NCBI GenBank assembly: GCA_900609035.2
Contig: UXAT02000045.1
Span: 98,418 to 162,417 of the forward strand
Source of the DNA: Candidatus Defluviicoccus seviourii
GTDB lineage: Bacteria; Pseudomonadota; Alphaproteobacteria; Rhodospirillales; Defluviicoccaceae
Length of the DNA stretch: 64,000 bases
Direction: 5' to 3'
Of the stretch, positions 40,754-50,440 are shown piece by piece (position 1 is the stretch's first letter; each line of letters starts with the position of its first letter). A model generated the notes under the pieces. That model was not told the DNA's origin. It ran no database searches and saw only the letters and a program-made list of their open reading frames with translations. A program made the translations under genes and the position numbers.

Positions 40754-41943
40754 TCCCGATCGCACCGTTTTCCACCGCACGACTGCCGCGGATCCTCTTC
40801 GGCGCCGGCAGCATCGGGACTGTGCCGGCCGAGGCGCTGGCGTTCGGCAACCGGGCGCTGATCGTCACCGGCGAACGATCGTTCCGCGCTGGGCCACACT
40901 GGGAGCCGCTCCTTGCAGGCCTCGCCCGGGCCGGCATCGCCTGGCAGGGCCTGGCGATCGCGGGGGAACCGTCCCCCGAAACGATCGATGCCGCTGTTGA
41001 TCGTTTCCGCGGCCAGGGGATCGCCGTCGTCATCGGCATCGGTGGCGGCAGCACGCTCGATGCCGCCAAGGCGATCGCGGGGCTGTTGCCGCACCAGCAC
41101 TCGGTGCTGGAGCACCTGGAGGGCATCGGCCCCGAGCGCCCGTATCCGGGACCGTCGCTCCCCCTGATCGCCGTTCCGACCACCGCCGGGACCGGCAGCG
41201 AGGCGACCAAGAACGCCGTGCTGAGCCGCATCGGCCGCGACGGCTTCAAGAAATCCTTCCGTGACGAGGCCCTGATCGCGCGTGCCGCCATCGTCGATCC
41301 GGACCTGCTGGCGAGCTGCCCGCAGGAAATCATCGCCGCCAACGGGATGGACGCGTTCACGCAGTTGCTTGAGTCCTATACCTCGACCAAGGCAAACGTG
41401 CTGACGGACGCGCTTGCCTGGTCCGGCTTGCAGGCCTTCGCGGAGAGCTTTTTCCCTGCCTGGACGGGGGACGACAGGGCCGCCGCCGGCCGCAGCGGAC
41501 TTGCCTACGCGGCGCTCATTTCAGGGATCTGCCTCGCGCAGACCGGTCTCGGAGCCGTGCACGGCCTGGCGTCCCCGCTCGGCGCCTACTTCCCGATCCC
41601 GCACGGCGTCTGCTGTGGGACCCTGGTCGCGGCGGCGACAGACGTCAACATCCGCGCCCTGCAGGATCGCCTGCCGGACAGCGCGGCACTCGCAAAATAT
41701 GCGGCGGTGGGGGAGCTGATTGCCGGCGCTTCCGGCTTGGGCCAGAGCGGCGGCGTTCAGGCACTCATCGAAACGCTGCAGGCATGGACGGATCGGCTTG
41801 CGCTGCCACGCCTCGCGGCGTTCGGTGTCGCGCGAGAGGACGTCGAACGACTGGTCGCCGGCAGCCGCGGCAGCTCAATGCGCACCAACCCGCTCGTGCT
41901 GACCGACGAAGAAGTCGGCACGATTATCATGACCCGCCTTTAG
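40750..41943 (+). CDS. Iron-containing-alcohol-dehydrogenase family protein
   Basis: The 397-residue protein has the NAD-binding GGGSTLDAAKAIAGL, TTAGTGSEATKNAVL, and the C-terminal metal-domain region of group III dehydrogenases. Two of the four usual metal ligands appear changed. The Asp remains in NGMDAFTQLLESY, but the His four residues later is Gln. The AHPLG-type motif is GLASPLG (His to Ser), while PHGV keeps its His. Other family branches share this, so it may bind metal differently. It forms a coupled pair with the ABM-domain gene; the substrate alcohol or aldehyde is unknown. Confidence 0.85.
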   Translation: MIPIAPFSTARLPRILFGAGSIGTVPAEALAFGNRALIVTGERSFRAGPHWEPLLAGLARAGIAWQGLAIAGEPSPETIDAAVDRFRGQGIAVVIGIGGGSTLDAAKAIAGLLPHQHSVLEHLEGIGPERPYPGPSLPLIAVPTTAGTGSEATKNAVLSRIGRDGFKKSFRDEALIARAAIVDPDLLASCPQEIIAANGMDAFTQLLESYTSTKANVLTDALAWSGLQAFAESFFPAWTGDDRAAAGRSGLAYAALISGICLAQTGLGAVHGLASPLGAYFPIPHGVCCGTLVAAATDVNIRALQDRLPDSAALAKYAAVGELIAGASGLGQSGGVQALIETLQAWTDRLALPRLAAFGVAREDVERLVAGSRGSSMRTNPLVLTDEEVGTIIMTRL

Positions 41944-41987
41944 GCAGCCCCGCACCATTCGCGGCGCTGCCCGCACGCGGTTCGGTG

Positions 41988-42617
41988 CTAGCGGCTCCAG
42001 GTCCGGACGCCACCGACATCGAGGTGGACAAAGGAGGCACTACGATAGAAGCCGACACCGCCCCGCTGGAGCGACCAGGCGGCGCGGAAGACATCGCTGT
42101 TGCCGAAGCCACCGATCGCGATATCGATCGCCTTGGCACGCAGATGCATGCTGTTCTTCGCCACGTTAATCCCCTCGCGGCGGAGCATCGCATTGGTTTC
42201 CGGCGAGCGGTAGCCGGAGTAGACCTCGAAGGGACGGTCGGATTCGAGGCGCAGATTCAAAGCATAAAGAAAATCGAGAAGCGCCGGATCAATCTGCTTG
42301 ACTTCATCGGTTCTGAAGTCGCGCAGCAAACTACTGATTTCGTCGATCGCCTCCGGCAGGTAGCGGCCATCCTCGTAATAGACGAGATTAAGCCGCTCAT
42401 CGGTGTGACGGTGACGGAACGCCAGCGAGCGCTCAAAAGTGGCCCGAGGACGAACCCAAGACTGTGCCGCTGGCTGCCAGCCCTCAGTTGAGCGAGCGAG
42501 CGCTCCAACGGGGCTCAAAGCAACAAGACCGAGCCCGCCAAGCGCAACAATGCCGCGGCGCGACAAAACAGCCCCCTTTTGTTCCTCCTTCACGGTTCCT
42601 TTTCCCTGTCCTGCCAA
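41988..42617 (-). CDS. YcbK/DUF882-family peptidase-like protein with Tat signal
   Basis: The 209-residue protein has a twin-arginine signal (LSRRGIVALGGLGLVAL, about residues 18-34), so folded export to the periplasm is expected. The mature domain is DUF882 (YcbK), related to M15 D-Ala-D-Ala peptidases. It shows FEVYSGYRSPETNAML, NSMHLRAKAIDIAIGG with the His/Asp pair, and SFVHLDVGGVRTW with the last His. A role in peptidoglycan trimming is inferred from the fold. It converges on the alcohol dehydrogenase gene. Confidence 0.88.
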   Translation of the reverse strand: MAGQGKGTVKEEQKGAVLSRRGIVALGGLGLVALSPVGALARSTEGWQPAAQSWVRPRATFERSLAFRHRHTDERLNLVYYEDGRYLPEAIDEISSLLRDFRTDEVKQIDPALLDFLYALNLRLESDRPFEVYSGYRSPETNAMLRREGINVAKNSMHLRAKAIDIAIGGFGNSDVFRAAWSLQRGGVGFYRSASFVHLDVGGVRTWSR

Positions 42618-43086
42618 ATCAACACACCACGTCGTGAAGCACGCGGGGCCTTTTTTGCACTGCGGGTTGCCTTGCGGTCAAGCCCTAAGCGGACATCATT
42701 TCGACACCATGATTGGAAACGGTTGGGAATCGGTTTTATCTGTACTCAAGTGCCGTATCATTAGTTGAGAAAATATCGCATAAATCGCAATGCATTAGAA
42801 ACGATTCGCGCCACGGTCTACAATGCAAGCCACGACTCGGTTCCCGTAGCCTCATTGGGGCAAGAGTCGCCGCTGCAGCTTCGACCATAGCGCGAAAAAG
42901 CTAAATTTTGGTGAACACCGCCTCTTGCGAGTGTGGACGGGACGCGTCACTCGCCTTAGAGGCGTGATCGGGCGCCTCGGCGACACCATGCTGCCTTCGC
43001 CATGGGGCGATCGAGAGGTGCCACCGATTCGACCGCGTTCCGCGACGACGACGTCGCCTTATTTCAGGTGGCGGCGACGCGCGCGC
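42618..43086. other. Intergenic region between YcbK-like and CBS genes (469 bp)
   Basis: No gene is convincing here. The left third (42700-42790) is AT-richer and probably carries the promoter of the YcbK-like gene. A 7-bp inverted repeat GCGAGTG/CACTCGC (42927-42933 and 42948-42954) lies next to a short CGCCT/AGGCG hairpin. Short frames in this stretch show no conserved pattern. Confidence 0.6.
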
Positions 43087-43515
43087 CTAAAGCGCGATAT
43101 ACTGGCGAAGCGCATCGACCTCGGCTTGTGCCTCAGCGATCCGGCTCTTGACGACGTCGCCGATGCTGATCACGCCGATCATGCGGCCTTCCTCGACCAC
43201 GGGCACGTGGCGGAACCGCTGCGCCGTCATCATCCCCATGATGCCGGCGATCGGCTCGGCCGGGGTACAGGTCACCACGTTCCGCGTCATCAGATCGCCG
43301 ACCCGCTTGTCAAACACGGCCTTGCCGTGCGTGTTCATGGCGTGGATGACATCGCGCTCTGAGAAAATTCCAGCGATGCTGCCCTTGTCGTCGAGAACGA
43401 CGACCGCGCCGATGCGCTTGGCACACAGCACCGCAATCGCCGTCGTCACCGGTTCGTCGGCTGTTACGGTGAAGATCTCCCGTCCTTTGTTCTTTAGGAT
43501 ACTCGCAACCGTCAT
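43087..43515 (-). CDS. Tandem CBS-domain protein
   Basis: The 142-residue protein consists of two CBS motifs forming one Bateman module. CBS1 includes ILKNKGREIFTVTADEPV and GSIAGIFSERDVIHAM. CBS2 includes MTRNVVTCTPAEPIAGIM and GRMIGVISIGDVVKSRI. A C-terminal helix (AEAQAEVDALRQYI) is typical of this stand-alone group. Such modules bind adenine nucleotides as energy sensors. The ATG at 43515 is preferred over one at 43548. No partner domain or target is evident from the neighbours. Confidence 0.88.
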   Translation of the reverse strand: MTVASILKNKGREIFTVTADEPVTTAIAVLCAKRIGAVVVLDDKGSIAGIFSERDVIHAMNTHGKAVFDKRVGDLMTRNVVTCTPAEPIAGIMGMMTAQRFRHVPVVEEGRMIGVISIGDVVKSRIAEAQAEVDALRQYIAL

Positions 43516-43659
43516 GGCGGTCTCCCTTTGCGCCGGCCCCATCGCCACCTATCGTGCGCACGCGGACCTGTCAACAGCCGCTTGCGCGCCGTCCGAGCCT
43601 CCCCACCCTGTGCATCGGCCGCAGCCCCCTGTGCACGCAGGAGCGACCGGCTGCGTGCA

Positions 43660-44814
43660 TCAGGCGTAAGGGTCAGCAGCGTCGCGCAGGCCATCCCCCA
43701 AAAAATTGAAGCCCAGCACGGTGATAATCACGCAGACCATCGGCATCAGCAGCCATGGATAGAGAACCACCGCTTCAATGTTTTGCGCCTCGATCAAGAG
43801 CACGCCCCAGCTCGTCACCGGCGGCCTGAGACCGAGGCCCAGGAAGCTCAACGCCGTCTCGCCCAAGATCATCGACGGGATCGACAGCGTCGCCGAGGCG
43901 ATCAGGTGGCTCATGAAGTTGGGCAGGAGGTGCCGGCGGATGATCCGCGATGGCTTGGCGCCCATCAGTTCGGCGGCCGTGCAGAAATCCTCCTCCCGCA
44001 ACGCCAGCAGTTTCGAGCGCACGGCACGCGCGAGGCCGGGCCAGTCGAGCAGGCCGAGGATGAGCGTGATCCCGAAATAGACCCAGATCGGGCTCCAATT
44101 GACCGGCAGCGCCGCCGACAACGCCATCCACAGCGGCAACTCCGGCAGCGAGCGCAGGATCTCGATCACACGCTGCACGGCGCTGTCGACCCTGCCGCCG
44201 AGATAACCGGCGGCACCGCCGATACTGATCCCGAGGATAAAACTGACGGCGACCCCAAACAGCCCGATCGTCAGCGAGATCCGCGCTCCATAGAACAGGC
44301 GCGAGAACAGGTCGCGGCCGAGCCGGTCGGTGCCGAGCAGGAACATCGTGCCGCCCTCCGCAGGGCACACGAGGTGCAAGCGGGACTCAACCAAGCCCCA
44401 GAACCGGTACGGATCTCCCTGACAGAAAAAGCGCAGCCGCTGCACCTTGCCCGAATCGGCCGTGTATTCGCGTTTCAGGTTCACGGGGTCGAGCCGATAG
44501 GTGAAACCGTAGACGAAGGGGCCGATGAACGCACCTTCGTGAAAGAGCCGCACCCGCTGCGGCGGCGCGTGAATGAACGCCGTGTTTCTCGTCTCGAGCG
44601 CGTAGGGCGCGAGGAACTCCACGACCAGGATCGAGGCGTACATCACCAACAGGACAAAACCGCACGCCACCGCCACCCGGTGTCGCCGGAACTTCCACCA
44701 CATCACCTGCCACTGCGGCGCGAAGTAGAACCGTTCCTGCTCCGGCGTCAGCCGCTCCGTCTCCTCGACGGAAAAGGGTGCCGGATCGACGTAATGGGTA
44801 AGCCGCCCGCTCAC
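43660..44814 (-). CDS. Oligopeptide ABC transporter permease (OppC/YejE-like)
   Basis: This is the second membrane subunit of the importer. The 384-residue protein has one membrane segment near residues 45-70, a periplasmic insert of about 110 residues, then GTDRLGRDLFSRLFYGARISL and about five further segments. It carries the ATPase-coupling EAA motif around AAELMGAKPSRIIRRHLLPN. The end FLGDGLRDAADPYA is characteristic of OppC/DppC proteins. The start overlaps the preceding permease stop by 4 nt. It is the last gene of the long minus-strand run beginning near 55248. Confidence 0.92.
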   Translation of the reverse strand: MSGRLTHYVDPAPFSVEETERLTPEQERFYFAPQWQVMWWKFRRHRVAVACGFVLLVMYASILVVEFLAPYALETRNTAFIHAPPQRVRLFHEGAFIGPFVYGFTYRLDPVNLKREYTADSGKVQRLRFFCQGDPYRFWGLVESRLHLVCPAEGGTMFLLGTDRLGRDLFSRLFYGARISLTIGLFGVAVSFILGISIGGAAGYLGGRVDSAVQRVIEILRSLPELPLWMALSAALPVNWSPIWVYFGITLILGLLDWPGLARAVRSKLLALREEDFCTAAELMGAKPSRIIRRHLLPNFMSHLIASATLSIPSMILGETALSFLGLGLRPPVTSWGVLLIEAQNIEAVVLYPWLLMPMVCVIITVLGFNFLGDGLRDAADPYA

Positions 44815-45809
44815 CGCCCGCTGCCCTCGCCCAGGCGGATGCGCGGGTCAAGGAGCGCCAGCAAGACATCCGACAGAAACATGCCGACAACGGTGAGCGC
44901 GGCAAGGAACATGAGGAACGAGCCCGCCAGATACATGTCCTGGCTCTGCAGCGCCTTCAGCAACATGGGCCCTGTCGTTTCCAGCGACATCACTGCCGAC
45001 ACGATGACGGAGCCGGAAACGATCTGCGGCAGCAGCGAGCCGAGATCGGCGATGAATGGATTGAGCGCCATCCGCAGCGGGTACTTGCGCAACAGCCGCC
45101 CGGGCGGCAACCCCTTCGCCCGCGCGGTGACGACATACTGCTTTTGCAGCTCGTCCAAGAGGTTGGCGCGCAGGCGGCGGATCATTCCGGCGGTGCCGGA
45201 CGTGCCGATGACGACCACCGGGACCCACAGATGCTCAAGGACCGAGAGCGCTTTCGCGACCGACCATGGCTGATTGATGTACTGCGGATCCATCAGACTG
45301 CCGATCGAGGTGCCAAAGGCGACGTTGGCGAAATATAACAGAATCAGAGCGAGGAGAAAATTCGGCGTGGCCAGCCCGAGCAAACCAAGCAGCGTCAATC
45401 CGTAATCACCCCAGCTATATTGACGCGTTGCTGAATATATCCCGATCGGGAACGCCACGACATAAATGAAGATAACAGTCGCGAAATTCAGAACGACGCT
45501 TAGGATCAGACGATCCCCTACTACCTTGCTAACGGGAAGATTATGTTCGAAAGAATACCCCAGGTCTCCTTGCAAAAGTGATGTCACCCATACCGCGTAT
45601 TGCTCTACCAGTGGTCGATCCAGGCCATACTGTTTTTTGAGGAACTCGACCTTTTCTCCGGTCACCGCCTCGCCCTGGCTTTGCAGCTCGGCAATGTAGT
45701 TGGAAAGATAGTCGCCGGGTGGCAGTTGAATAATGAAGAAGATGAGCGCACTGATCGCGAGCAGTGTCGCCATCATTGTCACCAACCGACGGCCCAAGTA
45801 GCGCAGCAT
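44811..45809 (-). CDS. Oligopeptide ABC transporter permease (OppB/YejB-like)
   Basis: The 332-residue protein starts MLRYLGRRLVTMMATLLAISALIFFI, the usual OppB/DppB opening. It has about six membrane segments and the coupling motif TARAKGLPPGRLLRKYPLRM. The second half of the coding sequence reads like the rest of the operon. The 5' half (45290-45809) is less GC-rich than neighbouring genes. It lies 9 nt after the binding-protein gene and overlaps the next permease by 4 nt. Confidence 0.93.
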   Translation of the reverse strand: MLRYLGRRLVTMMATLLAISALIFFIIQLPPGDYLSNYIAELQSQGEAVTGEKVEFLKKQYGLDRPLVEQYAVWVTSLLQGDLGYSFEHNLPVSKVVGDRLILSVVLNFATVIFIYVVAFPIGIYSATRQYSWGDYGLTLLGLLGLATPNFLLALILLYFANVAFGTSIGSLMDPQYINQPWSVAKALSVLEHLWVPVVVIGTSGTAGMIRRLRANLLDELQKQYVVTARAKGLPPGRLLRKYPLRMALNPFIADLGSLLPQIVSGSVIVSAVMSLETTGPMLLKALQSQDMYLAGSFLMFLAALTVVGMFLSDVLLALLDPRIRLGEGSGR

Positions 45810-45818
45810 CGCTTTGGC

Positions 45819-47750
45819 CTACCGTTTCGCCGGCGGAGCCGCGTCTGCAAACCAGAACGTGTCCGGGTGATGGACACCGAAGTGGGCGCCAGGCTCCCAG
45901 TTGTAGACCGCCTCGGCTGGTACGTTCTGCAGGCGGTTGCTGACAACAACCGGCTGCGGCACCGCGCGAACGGTGCCGATGCTGAACTGTTGTTCGGCGC
46001 GGATCGCCAGCATGCGGTGCCAGATCTCCGCACGCCGGGCTGGATCCAGAGTCTTCAACCAAGCCTCGTACAGCTCCGCCAGCTCGGTTGCTGCCGGCAT
46101 ATCGACAGCCTCGCCTGATCGGCCACTGGTTTCGTAGTATTGGCCCCACTTCGGCCAGGAAAGCTGCACCTGGCTGGTCGGCGCCAGTTCCGTCGGCAGC
46201 GTGTCGGCATTGGCCAAGCCGTTCTCCAGACCATACCAGGCCGACATCAACGCGAGGCCGGCAAAGACGCGGTTGCGCAGGACCTGCCGCTCCTCCGGCT
46301 TGATCAGGAGCCGAACGCCCGCCGCCTTCCAGGTTTCGGTGATCAGTTGCAGGATCGCGACCTGGACGGGGTCTTCCCCCGACGTCTCGACCACGATCTC
46401 AAGCGGCGTACCGTCAGCGGTGAGGCGGAAGCCGTCAGCCCCCCGCCGCAGGCCGAGCGCATCGAGCAGACCGTTGGCGCGGGCGAGATCGAAAGCCGCG
46501 TAGCGCTCCTCGTAGTCCGGCTTGAACAGCGGGCTAGCCGGCAGCACCGTGTCGTTGCCGAGGCGCGCCATGCCGTAATAGATGACTTGGCTGATCTCGT
46601 CGCGATTGATGGCAAGTGACAGCGCCTGGCGAAAGCGCGCGTCGCGAACGAGCGCACGCTGGGTCGGGTTCTCGACATTAAGATTGGGGAACAGCGCCAA
46701 CTCCGAACCACGCGCCGAAGGCCAGAGCCGCACCTCGTAGTTGTTGCGGGCCGCACCCTGCTTGAGAATCGTGAAATTCTCGAAGCTTAAGCCGCGCGCT
46801 TGCAGGTCGGCTTCGCCTGCGGCCGCCTTGACCGGGATCAGCTGCGGACTGACGATCGTGAGCGCGACCTCATCGATGTACGGCAGTTGCCGGCCATTGA
46901 CATCGACCCGGTGATAGAACGGGTTGCGGGCAAAGATGAAACGGCTCGATGGCGGCGGGGTGGTCAGGACCCATGGGTCCAGCGTCGGCAGGTCGGGATT
47001 GTCGTTATGGTAGTGGTTGCTGATGCGCGTAAACAGCGCCGACCAATTGCGCTGCCCGGCTGCCGCAACCTTCTCAGCCAGCGCTTCTGCCTCGGCATAG
47101 CGCGGATGGAACGGTTTGAGGTAATGCGCCGGCTGGAAAATCTCGTCCGGGCGCGCCCCCGCGAGTGCCGGCAGGAAATGCGGGTTGGGGCGCTCCCAGG
47201 TGTAGCGCAGCGTCCGTGCGTCCACCACCTCGAACCGAGGCGGCTTGTCGTCGACGAGCAGGAAACGGTCCGGGCCGCCCGGCGACAGCTCCGGATTGTT
47301 GGCAACATCCTCCCAGTAGAAGCGGAAATCCTCGGCCGTGAACGGCTGGCCGTCCGACCAGCGGTGGCCTTTGCGCAGCGTCAACGTGAAGATGCGGCCT
47401 TCCTTGACATCGATCGCTTCAAGGATATCCGGCACCGGCCGCCAGTTCGCATCGTAGCCGACAAGCCGTGCGTAGCCGTAGACAACCATCATCCGGGTGT
47501 CGCGCGACTGGCTCATCAGCAAGCGCAGCTGCCCACCGTAGGCACCCGGCCGCTGCCCGGCGCCTTCGAGCCGAACGACTGCCGGTGACTGCGGAAGCCG
47601 CTGCTCCATCTTCGGCAGGCTGCCAGCGGCCACGCGCGCCGCAAGCGCCGGTGGTTCGATGGCGTCTGCGGCCGACGGCAATGGCGCGGCCGCGAGCCAG
47701 ACCAGAATCAAGACCGCCAACACACGGGCAAACCAGCAATCCACTTGCAT
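45819..47750 (-). CDS. Oligopeptide-type ABC substrate-binding protein (family 5)
   Basis: The 643-residue precursor has a signal peptide (FARVLAVLILVWLAAAPLPSA) ending near residue 30. The mature protein is SBP family 5, with GHRWSDGQPFTAEDFRFYWED and ARFRQALSLAINRDEISQVIYYG. It captures peptides or similar solutes in the periplasm for the two permeases. The ATG at 47750 is 1 nt after the stop of the ATPase gene, indicating coupling. Length fits the YejA-like and related long SBPs. The actual ligand cannot be read from sequence. Confidence 0.91.
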   Translation of the reverse strand: MQVDCWFARVLAVLILVWLAAAPLPSAADAIEPPALAARVAAGSLPKMEQRLPQSPAVVRLEGAGQRPGAYGGQLRLLMSQSRDTRMMVVYGYARLVGYDANWRPVPDILEAIDVKEGRIFTLTLRKGHRWSDGQPFTAEDFRFYWEDVANNPELSPGGPDRFLLVDDKPPRFEVVDARTLRYTWERPNPHFLPALAGARPDEIFQPAHYLKPFHPRYAEAEALAEKVAAAGQRNWSALFTRISNHYHNDNPDLPTLDPWVLTTPPPSSRFIFARNPFYHRVDVNGRQLPYIDEVALTIVSPQLIPVKAAAGEADLQARGLSFENFTILKQGAARNNYEVRLWPSARGSELALFPNLNVENPTQRALVRDARFRQALSLAINRDEISQVIYYGMARLGNDTVLPASPLFKPDYEERYAAFDLARANGLLDALGLRRGADGFRLTADGTPLEIVVETSGEDPVQVAILQLITETWKAAGVRLLIKPEERQVLRNRVFAGLALMSAWYGLENGLANADTLPTELAPTSQVQLSWPKWGQYYETSGRSGEAVDMPAATELAELYEAWLKTLDPARRAEIWHRMLAIRAEQQFSIGTVRAVPQPVVVSNRLQNVPAEAVYNWEPGAHFGVHHPDTFWFADAAPPAKR

Positions 47751-47751
47751 C

Positions 47752-49641
47752 TCAAGCCCTCCCCGGCACGGATGGCAACTCGTGGGCACGCACGAAATGA
47801 CCGCCGCCCAGATCCAAAAGATGCGGCCGCGTCGCGCCGCCGTCGGTAAATGGCGCCGGCCAAGCCTCAGGCGTTGAGGCGCGGCCGTCCATTACAGCGG
47901 AAAAGTCGAGCCGGCGCTCAGGATCGGGGAACGGCACGGCCGCCAAGAGGGTGCGGGTGTAGGGGTGGACCGGATTGCGGAACAGGGCTTCCCGGCTCGC
48001 CTCTTCGACAATGCGGCCAAAGCACATCACCGCAATCCGCTCCGCCATGTAGTCGACGACCGCAAGATTGTGCGAAATGAACAGGTAGGTGAGCCCCAGC
48101 TCGCTCTGCAGGTCCTTGAGCAGGTTCAGGATCTGGGCCTGGACCGAGACGTCGAGCGCGGACACCGGCTCATCGCAGATGAGGAGATCCGGCTTCAGCG
48201 CAAGGGCGCGCGCAATGCCGATCCGCTGGCGCTGGCCACCGGAAAAGCTGTGCGGGTGGCGACCGACATCGCGCGGATCGAGGCCGACCAGTTCCATCAG
48301 CTCGCGCACCATCTCCCGGCGGTAGGCGGCATCGCCGATGCCGTGAATGATCAGCGGCTCACTCAAGATGTCATAGACCGTCATGCGCGGGTTGAGTGCG
48401 CTGAACGGGTCCTGAAACACGTATTGGATCTTGCGCCGCACGGCCGCCAACGCGTCCGCTGGCAGCCGCGTCAGATCCACCACGCCGTCGCCGGCGTCGA
48501 ACAAGACGGTGCCGTTGTCCGCCCTGACGGCGCGCAAGATCAGTTTGCTCAAGGTGGATTTGCCGCAGCCGCTCTCCCCCACCAGGCCCAGACAACTGCC
48601 GCGGGCGATGTGGAAACTCACGTCATCGACGGCGCGCACGGTGCGCGTGTGCCGGGAGGCGAACAGCCCCGCGCCGCGGCGGGTGATGAACGACTTGCTG
48701 AGATTGCGCACTTCCAGATGCGGCGGTGGCGGCCCCTGGCGCGCGCCGCTGCCGGCCGGCCGGGCCAGGAGGTGGCCCTTGCGCTTGCGGATCTCCCGGA
48801 GCGGTTTCAGCCGCTCGCCGCGGCGCATGTCAAAGTGCGGAACCGCGCCCAACAACGCCCTGAGGTAGGGATGGCGCGGATCACCGAAGATGTCTTCGAG
48901 CGCGCCCGCCTCCATCACCCGGCCGCGGTACAAGACCACGACCTCCTCGGCCATGTTGGCGACGACGCCCAGGTCATGCGTGATCAGCAGCAGCGCCATG
49001 CCGAACTCCTGGCGCACATCCTGGATCAGTTTCAGGATCTGCGCCTGGATGGTCACGTCGAGGGCGGTCGTCGGCTCATCGGCAATCAGCACCGCCGGCC
49101 GACAGATGAGCGCCATCGCGATCATCGCCCGCTGGCGCAGGCCGCCTGAAAGCTCGAACGGATAGGTGTTGAGCGCGCGTTCCGGTTCCGGAAAGCCGAC
49201 GAGCTTCAGCATGCGCACCGTCGCCTCGATCCCTTCGCGCCTGCCAAGCCGGCTATGCAGCTCAAGCATCTCGCCGACCTGATCGCCGACCGTGTGCAGC
49301 GGCGAGAGCGAGGTCATCGGCTCCTGAAAGATCATCGAGATGTGGCGGCCGCGGATGCTGCGGTAGGCGGTGCCGGCCGGATCGAGGCCGGTCAGGTCGC
49401 TGGGCTCAGCGCCGGTGCGGCCGTCGTCAAACAGGATCGAGCCGCTGCGAATGCGGCCGTTGGCCGGCAGGATGCCGAGAATGGCTTGCGCCGTGACCGA
49501 CTTGCCGGAGCCGGACTCACCCACGAGCGCCACTGCCGAGCCGGCTTTAAGGCGAAAGCTGATCCCGCCGAGCGCGCGCACGAGACCGCCGCGGGTGTGA
49601 AACTCGACCGACAGATCCTCCACCCGCAACACCTCGCCCAT
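47752..49641 (-). CDS. Dual-domain oligopeptide ABC transporter ATPase
   Basis: The 629-residue protein is a fusion of DppD-like and DppF-like ATPases, as in YejF. The N-terminal domain has Walker [13 protein letters not shown], signature [11 protein letters not shown] and Walker [13 protein letters not shown]. The C-terminal domain has [24 protein letters not shown] and [12 protein letters not shown]. All catalytic motifs are intact, unlike the ABC protein at 55429. Each domain is followed by an oligopeptide-type C-terminal extension. It is placed upstream of its binding protein and permeases and 41 nt after the deacetylase-like gene. Confidence 0.93.
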   Translation of the reverse strand: MGEVLRVEDLSVEFHTRGGLVRALGGISFRLKAGSAVALVGESGSGKSVTAQAILGILPANGRIRSGSILFDDGRTGAEPSDLTGLDPAGTAYRSIRGRHISMIFQEPMTSLSPLHTVGDQVGEMLELHSRLGRREGIEATVRMLKLVGFPEPERALNTYPFELSGGLRQRAMIAMALICRPAVLIADEPTTALDVTIQAQILKLIQDVRQEFGMALLLITHDLGVVANMAEEVVVLYRGRVMEAGALEDIFGDPRHPYLRALLGAVPHFDMRRGERLKPLREIRKRKGHLLARPAGSGARQGPPPPHLEVRNLSKSFITRRGAGLFASRHTRTVRAVDDVSFHIARGSCLGLVGESGCGKSTLSKLILRAVRADNGTVLFDAGDGVVDLTRLPADALAAVRRKIQYVFQDPFSALNPRMTVYDILSEPLIIHGIGDAAYRREMVRELMELVGLDPRDVGRHPHSFSGGQRQRIGIARALALKPDLLICDEPVSALDVSVQAQILNLLKDLQSELGLTYLFISHNLAVVDYMAERIAVMCFGRIVEEASREALFRNPVHPYTRTLLAAVPFPDPERRLDFSAVMDGRASTPEAWPAPFTDGGATRPHLLDLGGGHFVRAHELPSVPGRA

Positions 49642-49682
49642 GGCTGCCTACCCGAGCCGGAACGATCGAGCGGCAGCGGCCA

Positions 49683-50432
49683 TCAGCCGAAAACCTCGGT
49701 GGCGGCGAGCCAGCGGCAGGCGGGATGGGAGCGCGTCCGGCGCACGAACGCCTCGACAAACTGCCAGCAGCCTTCGTCGTGAAAAAGATGATGCGTCATC
49801 AGGCCGGTCGGCTCGCTGGCATCGGCGGTACCTGCGCGCCGCTGCCGCAAGTGGTCCAGCACCTGCGCCAGCGCCGCTTCGGTGCCGACGAAGCCGCCGC
49901 TCTGCCAGTTGACGATGTCGACGTGAACGTTGGCATTGATCAGGCCGGGGGCAGCCTCGCGCGCCGGCCGTGGTCCCAGGACTGACAGCCCGGCCACGCC
50001 CGCTGCCGGTAACGCTGGCACGAAATCGGGATCGATGCGGTTCCACGGCGCAACCAACGCCGGAACGTGGCGCGCGAAGACGCTGACGCGAGCCACACTG
50101 CGCCGCAGCTCCGCCAGCATGACCTCGGGCGGGCGGTGCCGTCCGTACTCGTTCTGCCGCTCATCGCCAGGTGCGTGGTTGTCGTGCCCCCAGCCGTGGA
50201 CGAGCGCACAGCCGTGCGGCTGACCGGCGAGCCAAGCGACCAGATGGTCCTCGGCATCGCGCGGAATGACCGCGAGCGCAACCGGCGTATCGGTTGCCCG
50301 AGCGATCGCAAGCGTGCGATCGAGCTCCGGCGTCACGGCGCGCGCATCGTCGTCGCGCCACCAGAATGTGACGGTACGGCCGGCCATCCGCCAGGCCTCG
50401 AGTTCGTCGTCGATCGCGTTCCAGTCGGGCAT
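49683..50432 (-). CDS. Polysaccharide-deacetylase-like protein
   Basis: The 249-residue protein resembles carbohydrate esterase family 4. TVTFWWRDDDARA carries a metal-binding Asp pair near the N terminus, LVHGWGHDNHAP carries candidate His ligands, and MTHHLFHDEGCWQFVEAF is near the end. No signal peptide is visible, so it may act on a cytoplasmic lipid-linked or nucleotide-sugar-derived glycan before export. The ATG at 50432 lies 8 nt after the preceding glycosyltransferase stop. Its position at the end of a run of four glycosyltransferases supports a glycan-modifying role. Confidence 0.75.
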   Translation of the reverse strand: MPDWNAIDDELEAWRMAGRTVTFWWRDDDARAVTPELDRTLAIARATDTPVALAVIPRDAEDHLVAWLAGQPHGCALVHGWGHDNHAPGDERQNEYGRHRPPEVMLAELRRSVARVSVFARHVPALVAPWNRIDPDFVPALPAAGVAGLSVLGPRPAREAAPGLINANVHVDIVNWQSGGFVGTEAALAQVLDHLRQRRAGTADASEPTGLMTHHLFHDEGCWQFVEAFVRRTRSHPACRWLAATEVFG

Positions 50433-50440
50433 GCTTGCCC

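Noticed and set aside
43528..45273. 581-residue plus-strand open frame
   Set aside because: It is antisense to the two permeases; the composition is His/Arg/Gln-rich without motifs.
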